Shown: positions 8,212 through 16,918 of the stretch, in pieces
How the letters are laid out: each line of letters opens with the position of its first letter
Position numbering within the stretch: position 1 is the first letter of the stretch
DNA from: Domibacillus indicus
GTDB taxonomy: Bacteria; Bacillota; Bacilli; Bacillales; Domibacillaceae
Length of the DNA stretch: 64,000 nt
Direction: 5' to 3'
NCBI RefSeq assembly: GCF_023715895.1
Contig: NZ_JAMBOO010000005.1
Span: 62,001-126,000 of the forward strand
Position numbers and translations under genes: made by a program
Notes under the pieces: generated by a model
What the model saw: the letters and a program-made list of their open reading frames with translations, nothing else
Told to the model about the DNA's origin: nothing
The model's database searches: none

Positions 8212-9162
8212 TTATCCCAGCTTTACCTGTCCTTCTGGTTTTGGACTAAGCATGGAACAAGGACCTGCTTGAAGCATATAACTGCTGCTGTCTGTTTTTC
8301 CAAGCAGCTGTTGGACTTCTTTTGCTGCATCAATCATTTTTGCTAAGTCAATCTCTGTTTCAATGCCCATTTCCTCAAATCCGTGTACAAGATCCTCAGA
8401 GGCAATGTTTCCTGATGCTCCAGGAGCATACGGGCAGCCGCCTAACCCCGCAATTGAACTATCAAAATGAATCACACCCTGCTGCAAAGCGGCAACCGCA
8501 TTGGCAAAAGCCATGCCGCGCGTATTATGAAGATGCATTGAAAACGTCATCGCAGGAAACTGTTCTGTTAATCGGCCAAGATAACTGTAGACTTGACGTG
8601 GATTAGCCATACCTGTTGTATCGGCCAGCGATACCTCTTGAATTCCCATTTTAGTATATCGATCTAATATAACCGCCAGGCGATCGACAGGAACAATTCC
8701 TTCATACGGGCAGCCAAAGGCCACTGAAATGGAGCCTCCCACTGTTACTCCATGTTTCTCCGCTAATGCAATAATAGGTTCTAACGCATTCTGGGCTTCT
8801 TCTACTGTCGCATTTGCATTTGAAAGACTATGAGAATCTGTTGCAGACAGCATGAGTTTTAATTTTTTAATTCCCACGTCAATGGCACGCTGCGCTCCTC
8901 TTGCATTTGGGACGAGTGCCCGGAATTTAATATTGGTTAAATCCTGTGTGCGTGTGACAACTTCTTCTGCATCTTTCAATTGAGGAATGGCTTTTGGATG
9001 AACAAATGAAGTAATTTCCATTGACTGTATACCTGTGCGGGCCAGTTTTCGAATAATCTCTATTTTAGTCTCTGTCGGTATCCAGTCGTGTTCTGCCTGA
9101 AATCCATCACGCGGCGCTACTTCACAAATTACGGCTTTAGAAGGGATCTGTAAATCAGTCAT
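8212..9162 (-). CDS. Hydroxymethylglutaryl-CoA lyase family protein
   Basis: 316 residues, DRE-TIM metallolyase fold. The N-terminal EVAPRDGFQAEHDWIPTETK carries the catalytic Arg-Asp. GLGGCPYAPGASGNIASEDL (about 230-250) is the HMG-CoA lyase signature with its catalytic Cys. MHLHNTRG gives the metal-binding histidines. The family cleaves 3-hydroxy-3-methylacyl-CoA thioesters to acetyl-CoA (or an analogue) plus a keto acid. AAGGAG lies upstream. Either the TTG at 9165 directly after the CoA-transferase stop or the ATG at 9162 is the start. It pairs with the CoA-transferase before it, which would make the CoA thioester. The true acid could be 3-hydroxy-3-methylglutarate, citramalate-like or another tertiary hydroxy acid. 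Leucine degradation is less likely because no liu genes are nearby. Confidence 0.85.
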   Translation of the reverse strand: MTDLQIPSKAVICEVAPRDGFQAEHDWIPTETKIEIIRKLARTGIQSMEITSFVHPKAIPQLKDAEEVVTRTQDLTNIKFRALVPNARGAQRAIDVGIKKLKLMLSATDSHSLSNANATVEEAQNALEPIIALAEKHGVTVGGSISVAFGCPYEGIVPVDRLAVILDRYTKMGIQEVSLADTTGMANPRQVYSYLGRLTEQFPAMTFSMHLHNTRGMAFANAVAALQQGVIHFDSSIAGLGGCPYAPGASGNIASEDLVHGFEEMGIETEIDLAKMIDAAKEVQQLLGKTDSSSYMLQAGPCSMLSPKPEGQVKLG

Positions 9163-9165
9163 CAA

Positions 9166-10374
9166 TTAAATAACTCCTTTCGCTTTTAAGTCAGCCATTT
9201 CGGCTTCAGACAATCCTAATTTCCCGACTAATATTTCTTCATTATGCTCACCAAGTTCCGGTGCCCGGTAGCGAATGGCACCTGGTGTATCAGAAAAGTT
9301 TGGTACAACATTTGGAACTTTTACTTTGCCAAGACGCGGATGCTCTACTTCTACAATGTTTTGGCGGGCTGCGTAGTGCGGGTCATTAAAAATATCTTCA
9401 ATACTTAAAATAGGACTCACCGGTACCCCAAAGTTGTCGAGCTTTTCCTGAAGTTCTTTTTGTGTAAACCCTTTAATAAATTCACGCACAATTTCTTGTA
9501 CTTCTTCATCATTCTGCAGACGTACCGCATTTGTATAGTACCGCTCATCCTCCAGCATATCTGTACGTTCCATTGCCGCTGCCAGGCGGTCAAAAGTAGA
9601 ATCGGTACTGCAGACGAGCACGACGTATTTGCCATCTTTCGTTTCGTATGTTCCGGCTGGGCTTGAATGACCGGCAAGGCCTGGGCTTCTGCCGCGCACT
9701 TTGTCGTTTTGATCATACTCGGCGATTAAAAACTCAAGCATACGGAAAATCGATTCGTACAATCCCATTTCTACAACCTGGCCTTGTGCTTCTTCATGTG
9801 TATCCCGGTGGTAAAGAGCACTCACAGCTGCAAACGCCACATAAATGCCAGTAATGTAGTCAAGCAAAGAATAGGATGGACTGACCGGCGGGCGGTCTGG
9901 ATAGCCCTGTAAATACGTATGTCCGCTGAACGCCGTACCTGGTGTTCCAAATCCAGCTTTTTCACGATACGGGCCGGTCTGGCCATAACCCGAAACACGC
10001 ACCATGACCAGGTTCGGGTTAACCGCTTTCAAGACGTCATATCCAAGACCCCATTTTTCAAGCGTTCCTGGCCGGAAGTTTTCAATGAGTATGTCGATAT
10101 CTTTAATTAATTTCAGGAAAATGGCCGTTCCTTCTTCTGAATGAATATTAAGGGTAATGGACTTTTTATTGCGGGCAAGACCCGGCCAGCGCAGCGGTTC
10201 ACCATCTTTCCATGGTCCGACGGTACGAAGAGTATCTCCTTTATTCGGCAGTTCGACTTTTGTTACTTCTGCTCCCAAATCTGCCAGCAGTGTAGCACCA
10301 AACGGCGCAGCGATCATCGTAGAAATATCTAAAATCTGTACACCCGTTAATGGGCCGAAATTTTTCCGTGACAT
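9166..10374 (-). CDS. CaiB/BaiF (class III) CoA-transferase
   Basis: 402 residues. The N-terminal GPLTGVQILDISTMIAAPF and LGAEVTKVE motifs are typical of the family. The catalytic Asp is in SLLDYITG (Asp172, equivalent to Asp169 of formyl-CoA transferase). The C-terminal region has the usual FGVPVSPI and NIVEVEHPRLGKVKVP blocks. It moves CoA from a donor such as succinyl-CoA to a carboxylic acid in the cytoplasm. GGAGAGAGG precedes the ATG. It lies between the MFS transporter and the lyase on one transcript, which suggests it activates the imported acid. Donor and acceptor are not deducible. Confidence 0.87.
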   Translation of the reverse strand: MSRKNFGPLTGVQILDISTMIAAPFGATLLADLGAEVTKVELPNKGDTLRTVGPWKDGEPLRWPGLARNKKSITLNIHSEEGTAIFLKLIKDIDILIENFRPGTLEKWGLGYDVLKAVNPNLVMVRVSGYGQTGPYREKAGFGTPGTAFSGHTYLQGYPDRPPVSPSYSLLDYITGIYVAFAAVSALYHRDTHEEAQGQVVEMGLYESIFRMLEFLIAEYDQNDKVRGRSPGLAGHSSPAGTYETKDGKYVVLVCSTDSTFDRLAAAMERTDMLEDERYYTNAVRLQNDEEVQEIVREFIKGFTQKELQEKLDNFGVPVSPILSIEDIFNDPHYAARQNIVEVEHPRLGKVKVPNVVPNFSDTPGAIRYRAPELGEHNEEILVGKLGLSEAEMADLKAKGVI

Positions 10375-10466
10375 ATTAACCTCTCTCCTTTAATGACATT
10401 TTCTCGTCTGTGCAGCAGGCCAACTTTGATCAAATGCCGGATCTGCAGCACAACCTTTTTATAGTC

Positions 10467-11786
10467 TTACTCTTCAATTTCAATTCGCTTTACTTCTCCA
10501 ACTACAAAGATATAGGTGAGGGCCCCAATTAATGCAACTACACCAACAAAAACAATAGCGCCGTTAAAGGAACCTGTTTGACTGACAATCATTCCAATGA
10601 CAATCGGTGTAACTATCGCTGATAAGTTACCAGCGAGGTTAAAGACCCCACCTGCTAATCCAACGAGCTCTTTAGGGGCAATATCGGAAACAAGTGTCCA
10701 CGTAATGGCGGACATTCCCTGGGCAAAAAAAGCAAACGACATAACCGCGATAACCAAACCAATAGAAGTTGTATAATTTGCTGCTATAATTGTGCAAGCG
10801 CCAAGCAGGCCGAGAATAACCGGTGTTTTACGTGCTTTGCTGACAGATACACCTTTCTTTACCATCCAGTCCGACCAGTAGCCGCCAACGAGAACCCCAA
10901 TTCCGGCCGCAATATATGGAACTGACCCTACAAATCCTGCTTTTAATAGCGTGATCCCTTTTTCCTGTACCAGATAGCTTGGAAACCAGGTCAGAAAAAA
11001 GTAAAGAGTCGATGTAACGGCAAACTGTCCTATGTAAATGCCCCAAAATTGTCGGTATTTAAATAGGTGCCGTGCTTTTGACCAAGTAATTTTCTGCCTC
11101 TCTGGCGCCTGATCCGCCAGGCCGCCGCCGTCCCGAATATACGCTAGTTCTTCCTCATTCACATACTTGCTGTCTTTTGGTTCCCGGTAAAATGCAAACC
11201 AAACCGCCGCAAATAGAATACCGATCACCCCAGTTACTAAAAAAATAGACTGCCAGCCAAATGAAGACAGCAGCCAAAATAGAAATGGCGTGGCTACTGC
11301 TAGCCCAACATATTCCCCTGCTGTATAAACACCTGTGGCAAGCGCTCGTTCACGCTGAGGGAACCAGGCAGCTACCACCCGGCTGTTGGCCGGAAAAGCC
11401 GGTGATTCAGAAAACCCAAGACCGAGCCTCAGCCCAAACAACGCCCCAAAATTTTTAGCGAACCCTTGAAAAAGTGTAAAAAGCGAAAATAGAATCAGGG
11501 ATACCCCATACACCAGCCGTGGTCCAAATCGGTCAATCAGCCAGCCGCCCGGTATTTGCATAAAAGCATACGTCCAGCCGAAGGCAGATAAAATGAGCCC
11601 GAGCATGGCCGCATCGAGTCCAAGATCATCCTGAATAGCAGAAGCAGCTACTGCCATGTTGGTGCGGTCCAAATAATTAATAGCGGTGCCAAAAAACAGC
11701 AGTGTCAACATGATGAAACGGGCACGGGTCGGTTTATTCTTATGAAGAGGGTCCGGCAATGTACTATGTTTCAATGGATAACTCAT
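10467..11786 (-). CDS. MFS transporter, anion:cation symporter (ACS) family
   Basis: 439 residues with 12 predicted transmembrane helices. After a short cytoplasmic N-terminus come AINYLDRTNMAVAA in helix 1 and GWLIDRFGPR in loop 2-3, both typical of the ACS branch that includes glucarate, hexuronate, phthalate and tartrate transporters. It is likely to carry a carboxylate by proton symport. It is first in the transcript with the CoA-transferase and lyase. GGAGGTGTAACA precedes the ATG. The leader contains a cre-like site at 11805, and two regulon operators lie further up at 12167 and 12189. Confidence 0.88.
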   Translation of the reverse strand: MSYPLKHSTLPDPLHKNKPTRARFIMLTLLFFGTAINYLDRTNMAVAASAIQDDLGLDAAMLGLILSAFGWTYAFMQIPGGWLIDRFGPRLVYGVSLILFSLFTLFQGFAKNFGALFGLRLGLGFSESPAFPANSRVVAAWFPQRERALATGVYTAGEYVGLAVATPFLFWLLSSFGWQSIFLVTGVIGILFAAVWFAFYREPKDSKYVNEEELAYIRDGGGLADQAPERQKITWSKARHLFKYRQFWGIYIGQFAVTSTLYFFLTWFPSYLVQEKGITLLKAGFVGSVPYIAAGIGVLVGGYWSDWMVKKGVSVSKARKTPVILGLLGACTIIAANYTTSIGLVIAVMSFAFFAQGMSAITWTLVSDIAPKELVGLAGGVFNLAGNLSAIVTPIVIGMIVSQTGSFNGAIVFVGVVALIGALTYIFVVGEVKRIEIEE

Positions 11787-11804
11787 TGTTACACCTCCAA
11801 AAAA

Positions 11805-11818
11805 ATTAAACGCTTACA
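11805..11818. promoter_or_regulatory. cre-like site in the MFS leader
   Basis: The minus strand reads TGTAAGCGTTTAAT, close to the CcpA consensus, about 20 bp before the MFS start codon. A downstream position would suit roadblock repression. A weaker copy, TAAGCGCTTTA, is at about 12253. Confidence 0.45.
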
Positions 11819-11889
11819 ACTTTGGATTACTTGTACAACTTTCGTTATTTTTTCACTAACCTTTTTACACAACCAAAGATTCTCTTATT

Positions 11890-11994
11890 TTGACACTCCC
11901 ACGGCTAAAAAAGTGGAATTCCCCCCCCAAGTGTGTAAGGAGCAGCCTTTGCCGCTCGAAAAGGCTGTAAACATCATCAATAGTATGTATGCCT
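11890..11994. repeat. Remnant of a TnpB-element right end
   Basis: TTGACACTCCCACGGCTAAA is identical over 20 bases to the right end of the TnpB element at 59826-59845, and GTATGTATGCC follows at a similar distance in both. No tnpB reading frame is attached. It sits in the 637-bp gap 11787-12423, which otherwise holds only regulatory sites. Confidence 0.55.
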
Positions 11995-12166
11995 AAATAC
12001 AGCCCAAAAAGAAAATCAGCCATCTTTCCTTTCTTGTAATCGGAACACGACCCAAAACTCTGCTTAGAAACATGATGCAGGGTAACTATTAAACCTTCTG
12101 TTATTTCTTTTTAGAGAACCCTCCTTACCTGAAAAAAATATAAGGTAATAATTTGGCCTGTTTCTG

Positions 12167-12202
12167 TTAGATCGATCTAATTAGGTTGTTAGATCGATCT
12201 AA
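12167..12202. promoter_or_regulatory. Two LacI-type operators before the MFS operon
   Basis: TTAGATCGATCTAA occurs perfectly at 12167-12180 and again at 12189-12202. The centres are 22 bp apart, about two helical turns, so two dimers could bind on one face. They lie upstream of the MFS/CoA-transferase/lyase operon and just beyond the end of the lacI-type gene. Confidence 0.75.
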
Positions 12203-12349
12203 TACTAAGCAATAATTTGTCTCTGTTTTTAAAGAAGGAAGGTTGGTTTAAGTAAGCGCTTTAATTGTATTCTAACCTAATTGTTTGAAAATTACAACGT
12301 TCTTTTTACTTTTCAATATATTGAATTCTTCCCCACATAAAAATCTCGT

Positions 12350-12396
12350 CAAAAAAGCACCCCAGTTGTTAAGATTATGTTTAACAATTGGAGTGC
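12350..12396 (-). terminator. Terminator of the LacI-type regulator gene
   Basis: 16-bp arms, GCACCCCAGTTGTTAA and TTAACAATTGGAGTGC with two G-U pairs, flanked by a run of A on the plus strand (T on the transcript). It lies 28 bp after the regulator stop codon. Confidence 0.85.
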
Positions 12397-12423
12397 ATTT
12401 CACTACCGGATCTCTTTTTATTT

Positions 12424-13446
12424 TTAGAGCTGATTTTTTCCAGAAGATGCGCGCACAAATAACTCAGGTTCCAGTATGATTCTCTCTTGATCACGCATAT
12501 GGTCTTTAATCCGTTTATGAAGTAAATCTGCCGCGTTTATACCAATATGCTTCGGAAATGCTTCAACAGTTGTAAGGGATGGATAAAAGGTTTCCGCTTC
12601 TAATACATTATCAAAGCCAACAACCGATAAATCCCTGCCAGGCTGAAGATTTAATTCTCTCATCCGCTGCATTACACCAAAGGCAACAAGATCATTAAAA
12701 CAGAAAACAGCTGTTGGCGGGGCTTCGTGCTTTAAGCTTGTATCCAGTGTTCGTGCGCCGCCTTCCCGCGTGACGGGGCTTTGAAAAATAAGTGATTCAT
12801 CAACAGCCAGTCCCGCTTTTTTATGGGCCGCTGCGTAGCCTTCAAATCTTTTTTTCCAGGCAGATGAATCAGAAATTCCTCCTAAAAAGGCAATTCGAGT
12901 GTGACCGTTTTCAATTAAATGATCAATGGCCATCTCTACCCCTTTTTTATAATTAATTCCAACATAATCGCAATGCAGATCAGGAATTTCACGAACAGCT
13001 GTTACAATCGGAACATCTAACTGAAGAATTTTGCCAATGGATGCCGGCGAGTTATCAGACACGGGACATAAGATAACACCGCCTACCCTATGCTCTAACA
13101 TCGTTGACAGCAAGTTGTCCTGCTTTGTATCTGAATCAAACGTCGTTGCCAGAAAGACAGTATACCCTTCTTTTTCAAGCTGGTGATGTACACCTGTTAA
13201 AAACTCTGAATAATACGGGTTAGCGAAGTCTGTCACAACGACGCCAATCGTTGAAGAGCTTTGCGACCGCAGATTAGCGGCAATTCGATCATAAACGTAG
13301 CCGAGCTCCTCCATGGAAGCCAGCACCTTTTTCCTGGTTGCTTCTGAAATGCTTGGACTGTTCCGCACAATTAACGAGGCAGTTGCTCGTGAAACTCCTG
13401 CATGGTCCGCCACCTGCTGCAGCGTTACCCGTCCGCTTTTTTTCAT
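12424..13446 (-). CDS. LacI family transcriptional regulator
   Basis: 340 residues. The N-terminal helix-turn-helix is VTLQQVADHAGVSRATASLI, followed by the hinge SMEELGYVYDRIAANLR. The rest is a periplasmic-binding-like effector domain (IGVVVTDFANPYYSEFLTGV to VVGFDN). It is cytoplasmic and dimeric. I start it at the ATG of MKKSGRVTL: AGGTGA is 5 bp upstream, and earlier GTG/ATG codons overlap that site. It sits between the MFS operon and the TRAP operon. All neighbouring promoters carry TTAGATCGATCTAA, which has the central CG expected for LacI proteins, so it is the likely regulon repressor. No copy was seen before its own gene. Confidence 0.9.
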   Translation of the reverse strand: MKKSGRVTLQQVADHAGVSRATASLIVRNSPSISEATRKKVLASMEELGYVYDRIAANLRSQSSSTIGVVVTDFANPYYSEFLTGVHHQLEKEGYTVFLATTFDSDTKQDNLLSTMLEHRVGGVILCPVSDNSPASIGKILQLDVPIVTAVREIPDLHCDYVGINYKKGVEMAIDHLIENGHTRIAFLGGISDSSAWKKRFEGYAAAHKKAGLAVDESLIFQSPVTREGGARTLDTSLKHEAPPTAVFCFNDLVAFGVMQRMRELNLQPGRDLSVVGFDNVLEAETFYPSLTTVEAFPKHIGINAADLLHKRIKDHMRDQERIILEPELFVRASSGKNQL

Positions 13447-13510
13447 TCTCATCACCTGTCCGTTTCTCTACTATACCTACTATTATATCGGACACTTATA
13501 ATCCAACCAA

Positions 13511-13546
13511 TAAAAATCACCCGCCAAGTTTAAAAGCGGGTGAAAG
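13511..13546 (-). terminator. Terminator of the TRAP transporter operon
   Basis: TCACCCGC / GCGGGTGA with loop CAAGTTTAAAA and an A-run on the left (T on the transcript), just after the large permease stop at 13556. Confidence 0.85.
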
Positions 13547-13555
13547 TCATTTCCA

Positions 13556-14833
13556 TTATGAAAACCATTCAAGCGGCACAAGAACCAGTGAAGGGAATAG
13601 AATGAGCAAAATTAAGATGATCACTTCTACCAGGAGGAAAGGCCATATGCCCTTCATCAAGTCTTCAAGGCTGATTTTGCTGACACCGCACATGACATTT
13701 AATACCGTTCCAACCGGCGGTGTCAGCAGTCCAATGGCGTTATTCAAAATAAACAAAACCCCAAAGTAAACAGGATCAATGCCAGCTGCTTCAACAAGCG
13801 GCATTAAAACTGGCGTGAGAATCAAGATTGTCGGAGTCATATCCATAGCTGTCCCGACAAGAATAACAAGCAAATTAATCATGATTAACAACAGTAATGG
13901 TTTGTCCAAAAAAGGCCCCAGCATATCAATAACCATGGCAGGCAGATTTGCTACGGTAATCAGCCAGGATGAAACAAGTGCGGCAGCTACAAGGAACATA
14001 ACCACGCTCGTCATTTTTGCCGATTGCACTAATACGTGGTACAAATCCTTTAGTTTTAATTCACGGTATACGACTACGCCTACAAATAATGCGTAAACCG
14101 CCGCCACTACAGCTGCTTCTGTCGGCGTAAAGATCCCAAATTTTAATCCTACAATAATAATAATGGGAAGGAAAAGAGCCCAGATACCGTGACGTAGAGC
14201 AGCAAGCATTTCTTTCACAGAAGCACGCGGCTGGACGGCCACATTATCCTTGCGGGCGACAATCGACCATGTAATCACCAGGCCGAGAGCCATCAACAGG
14301 CCTGGCACAATCCCTGCCATAAAGAGCTGCGTAATAGATACGCCGCTCGCGACGCCAAAGATAATAAAGCCGATACTCGGCGGAAGGACTGGTGCAATAA
14401 TTCCGCCCGTTGCAATCAATCCGCTGGAACGGTTCACATTATAACCGGCTTTGTTCATCATTGGGATTAAGACAGCACCCAAAGCGGCTGTATCCGCTAC
14501 AGCAGAGCCAGAAATACTCGCAAACAATAGTGCCGCGATAATCGCCACATAGCCGAGGCCGCCTTTGATGTGGCCAACCATCGTCATTGCCATTTCAACA
14601 ATACGGCGCGATAAGCCGCCCTGGTTCATTAATTCTCCTGCCAGCATGAAAAACGGAATCGCCAAAAGAGGGAAGCTGTCCGCTCCGCTGATTAAGTTTT
14701 GCGCAATAATCTGGCTATCAAAAATACCGAGGAAATACATTAGGATCACGCTGCTAACGAGAAGAGCAAATGCGATAGGCATGCCCAGGGCCATAGCCCC
14801 AAGCAGAGAGCCAACAAATACACCGATCGTCAT
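13556..14833 (-). CDS. dctM: TRAP transporter large permease subunit (DctM type)
   Basis: 425 residues, about 12 transmembrane helices. The family landmarks are seen: FFMLAGELMNQGGLSRRIV near residue 60, GSAVADTAALGAVLIP near 110, PPSIGFIIFGVASG near 150 and LLTPPVGTVLNVMCG near 370. It forms the sodium-driven channel of a tripartite ATP-independent importer. Its start overlaps the small permease stop by 4 bp. With DctP and DctQ it would import a carboxylate or sugar acid. The subtype resembles DctM/SiaM/UxaM proteins, and the substrate is not readable. Confidence 0.92.
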   Translation of the reverse strand: MTIGVFVGSLLGAMALGMPIAFALLVSSVILMYFLGIFDSQIIAQNLISGADSFPLLAIPFFMLAGELMNQGGLSRRIVEMAMTMVGHIKGGLGYVAIIAALLFASISGSAVADTAALGAVLIPMMNKAGYNVNRSSGLIATGGIIAPVLPPSIGFIIFGVASGVSITQLFMAGIVPGLLMALGLVITWSIVARKDNVAVQPRASVKEMLAALRHGIWALFLPIIIIVGLKFGIFTPTEAAVVAAVYALFVGVVVYRELKLKDLYHVLVQSAKMTSVVMFLVAAALVSSWLITVANLPAMVIDMLGPFLDKPLLLLIMINLLVILVGTAMDMTPTILILTPVLMPLVEAAGIDPVYFGVLFILNNAIGLLTPPVGTVLNVMCGVSKISLEDLMKGIWPFLLVEVIILILLILFPSLVLVPLEWFS

Positions 14834-15393
14834 CCTTGCTTCTCCTCCTTTCTAAACAAATGATCTTCTTCATCGTACAATACGATCAGCTCTTCCGATT
14901 CGCTGGTCTTCATCATTTCTTCTTCCGTCATTTTGTTAAAGAAAATTCGATATAAATTAAAAATGCATATTACGGCCATAGAAAGACTTACAATGATCCC
15001 TGTACCATATACTACTGCCATTGGCATACCAGTGGCCGGCGCTGTGCTGCCTAAATTAAGTATTGTCATCTTCCAGCTTCCATCGAGGATAAGGATGAGG
15101 ACAAATATCATAAGCAATTCACTGATGATGAGAACTACTTTCTTCATCTTGGTAGGAAGCCTTTTAATCAGCATATCTACACCTAAATGATCTTTGTTTT
15201 TAAATGCGCCAATTGCTCCGAGAAACGTCAGCCAGATAAAGAGATAGCGCGACATCTCTTCTGACCAGGTAATTCCTGAATTAAAAAGATAACGAAGAAC
15301 CACATTGCCAAAGACAAGAACGACCATTACCGCTAGGGCGGAGGCCATAACCACATTTAACGAGTTCTCTAAAAACCTCTCTATTTTTTTCAT
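14830..15393 (-). CDS. dctQ: TRAP transporter small permease subunit (DctQ type)
   Basis: 187 residues, four predicted transmembrane helices. VFGNVVLRYLFNSGITWSEE (about 27-46) followed by RYLFIWLTFLGAIGAFK is the DctQ signature. A charged C-terminal tail (about 150-187) extends into the cytoplasm. It partners the large permease with which it overlaps by 4 bp. AAGGAGGAGAATAC precedes the ATG. A stem-loop between it and dctP probably sets subunit ratios. Confidence 0.9.
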   Translation of the reverse strand: MKKIERFLENSLNVVMASALAVMVVLVFGNVVLRYLFNSGITWSEEMSRYLFIWLTFLGAIGAFKNKDHLGVDMLIKRLPTKMKKVVLIISELLMIFVLILILDGSWKMTILNLGSTAPATGMPMAVVYGTGIIVSLSMAVICIFNLYRIFFNKMTEEEMMKTSESEELIVLYDEEDHLFRKEEKQG

Positions 15394-15468
15394 GTATTCT
15401 CCTCCTTCCTATGTAAAACAAACTCAAACAAAGAAAATCGTTTCCTTATTCTCTGCTTTTTGGAGAAA

Positions 15469-15497
15469 GAAAGCTAAGGGACCGTTCCTTAGCTTTC
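15469..15497 (-). terminator. Intercistronic hairpin between dctP and dctQ
   Basis: GAAAGCTAAGG / CCTTAGCTTTC with loop GACCGTT, 12 bp after the dctP stop and with little T-run. It is likely a partial terminator or mRNA 3'-end protector that allows more binding protein than permease, as is common in such operons. Confidence 0.65.
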
Positions 15498-15508
15498 TTT
15501 AACATACT

Positions 15509-16519
15509 TTATTTAACTTCATTCATGATTTGGTCAACGAGCTCTTTGCCGACTTTTTCTGTGTATTTACTGTAGACCTCTTTCGCTTTATCTTCAAAAT
15601 CTTTCCGTGCTTCTTCAGAGAGCTCCGTTACTTTCATTCCTTCTTTTTCAAGAGCTGCAAAGGCTTCTTCGCTTTCTTTTTGATTCAGTTCACGCTGATA
15701 GTCTCTTGCTTCCTCGGATGCCTTCGTAACAATTTCTTTTTCTTCATCAGACAGTGTCTGCATAAATTTATCACTGATCATAAAAACGCTGGCATTGTAA
15801 ATATGATCTGTTTTTGTTACATATTTTTGTACTTCATAAAAATTCCCTGTTGTGATATTGCCCGCAGGATTTTCCTGTCCGTCTACGACTCCCTGTTCAA
15901 GTGCCGTAAACAATTCTGTATAAGGCATTGGAGATGGGTTTGCGCCAAGTGATTTCCATAAATCAACATGAAGTTCATTTTCCAGTGTTCTAATTTTAAG
16001 GCCTTTCACATCTTCAAGGGATTTAACTTCATGCTTATTATTCGTTAACTGCCTGAATCCATTTTCCCAGTAATTCAATCCAACAATTCCTTGGCTATCA
16101 AGCTTTTTTAACAACTCAGTTCCGATTTCACCATCAAGCACTCTGTAGGCGGTTTCTTCATCTTTAAACAAATACGGGAAATCAAGCACTTCAAATTCTT
16201 TTACAAAAGAAGCAATTGGACCTGATGACATGGTCGTACCTTGAATAGAATTCATTTTTAAACCTTCAAATACCGCCCGGTCGCCCCCAAGCTGCCCGTC
16301 TGGGAACACTTGAACTTTAATAGATCCATTCGATTCTTTTTCCACAATTTCTTTAAACTTATCAAGGCCTTTTGTTAAAGAGCGGTCTTTTGATGTAGCC
16401 ACTGCCATTTTCATTGTTTTAACTTCTGCTGATTCACCAGTACCACTGCTGCTTGCGCCAGAACATCCTGCTAAAATCATCATTACTGCTGCAACTAACC
16501 AAATTACGCATTTTTTCAT
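15509..16519 (-). CDS. dctP: TRAP substrate-binding lipoprotein (DctP type)
   Basis: 336 residues with a lipoprotein signal, MKKCVIWLVAAVMMILAGC (lipobox LAGC, lipidated Cys at 19). The mature protein has the DctP fold: VFPDGQLGGDRAVFEGLKMN near 75, LKIRTLENELHVD near 165, and the FTALEQGVVDGQENP loop near 205. It captures the ligand outside the membrane for DctQM. The ATG at 16519 has AAGGGGG 7 bp upstream, better than the TTG two codons earlier. It is first gene of the TRAP operon, preceded by a cre site and two regulon operators. Arg near 170 in the IRTLE block is the position that usually binds a carboxylate. Confidence 0.9.
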   Translation of the reverse strand: MKKCVIWLVAAVMMILAGCSGASSSGTGESAEVKTMKMAVATSKDRSLTKGLDKFKEIVEKESNGSIKVQVFPDGQLGGDRAVFEGLKMNSIQGTTMSSGPIASFVKEFEVLDFPYLFKDEETAYRVLDGEIGTELLKKLDSQGIVGLNYWENGFRQLTNNKHEVKSLEDVKGLKIRTLENELHVDLWKSLGANPSPMPYTELFTALEQGVVDGQENPAGNITTGNFYEVQKYVTKTDHIYNASVFMISDKFMQTLSDEEKEIVTKASEEARDYQRELNQKESEEAFAALEKEGMKVTELSEEARKDFEDKAKEVYSKYTEKVGKELVDQIMNEVK

Positions 16520-16546
16520 TTCCAAACCCCCTTATTTTAATCCTTA

Positions 16547-16681
16547 AAGACAGCGCTTTCAAAAAAAGATATTTTTTAGATCGATCTAAAAATAAACCAA
16601 AAAATTTTAGATCGATCTAATTAAACGCCAAAAAAAGTCTTTGCTTCTTTTTAAGGTAATCTCTTTATGAAAGCGCTATTT
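16547..16681. promoter_or_regulatory. TRAP operon control region: two operators and two cre-like sites
   Basis: TTAGATCGATCTAA occurs perfectly at 16576-16589 and 16607-16620, with centres 31 bp apart, about three helical turns. The first extends to 18 bp. Two sites have the CcpA core: TGAAAGCGCTGTCT on the minus strand at 16547-16560 and TGAAAGCGCTATTT at 16668-16681. This is the densest regulatory region of the regulon. Confidence 0.7.
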
Positions 16682-16890
16682 TTTCTGATTTTAACTCAGT
16701 ATTTTGAAAATTGCAAGATTATTTTCCATTATTTCTTTTGCTAGTGGATTGTCTTTTCCTAAACATAATACATTTTTATTTCAGATGATTATATTTAGGC
16801 TGTGCTATATCTTCATTATTTACGCTCTTACTCCTGCTTTCCTTTCGCAGCTCATCTCATCATTTTCTTTTGTTTATGATGTACGCAAAG

Positions 16891-16918
16891 AAAAAGACCG
16901 AGCGGAAATTCGGTCTTT
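16891..16918. terminator. Terminator-like hairpin, copy 2
   Basis: AAAGACCGA gcggaaat TCGGTCTTT. It shares TACGCAAAGAAAAAGACCG and more with the copy at 1121. The 640-bp stretch 16520-17161 holds the TRAP control region, this hairpin and copy 3. I see no gene in it. Confidence 0.6.

Noticed and set aside
8212-9162. Leucine-degradation HMG-CoA lyase
   Set aside because: No isovaleryl-CoA or methylcrotonyl-CoA genes nearby, and it is paired with a CoA-transferase under a sugar-acid-type regulon.
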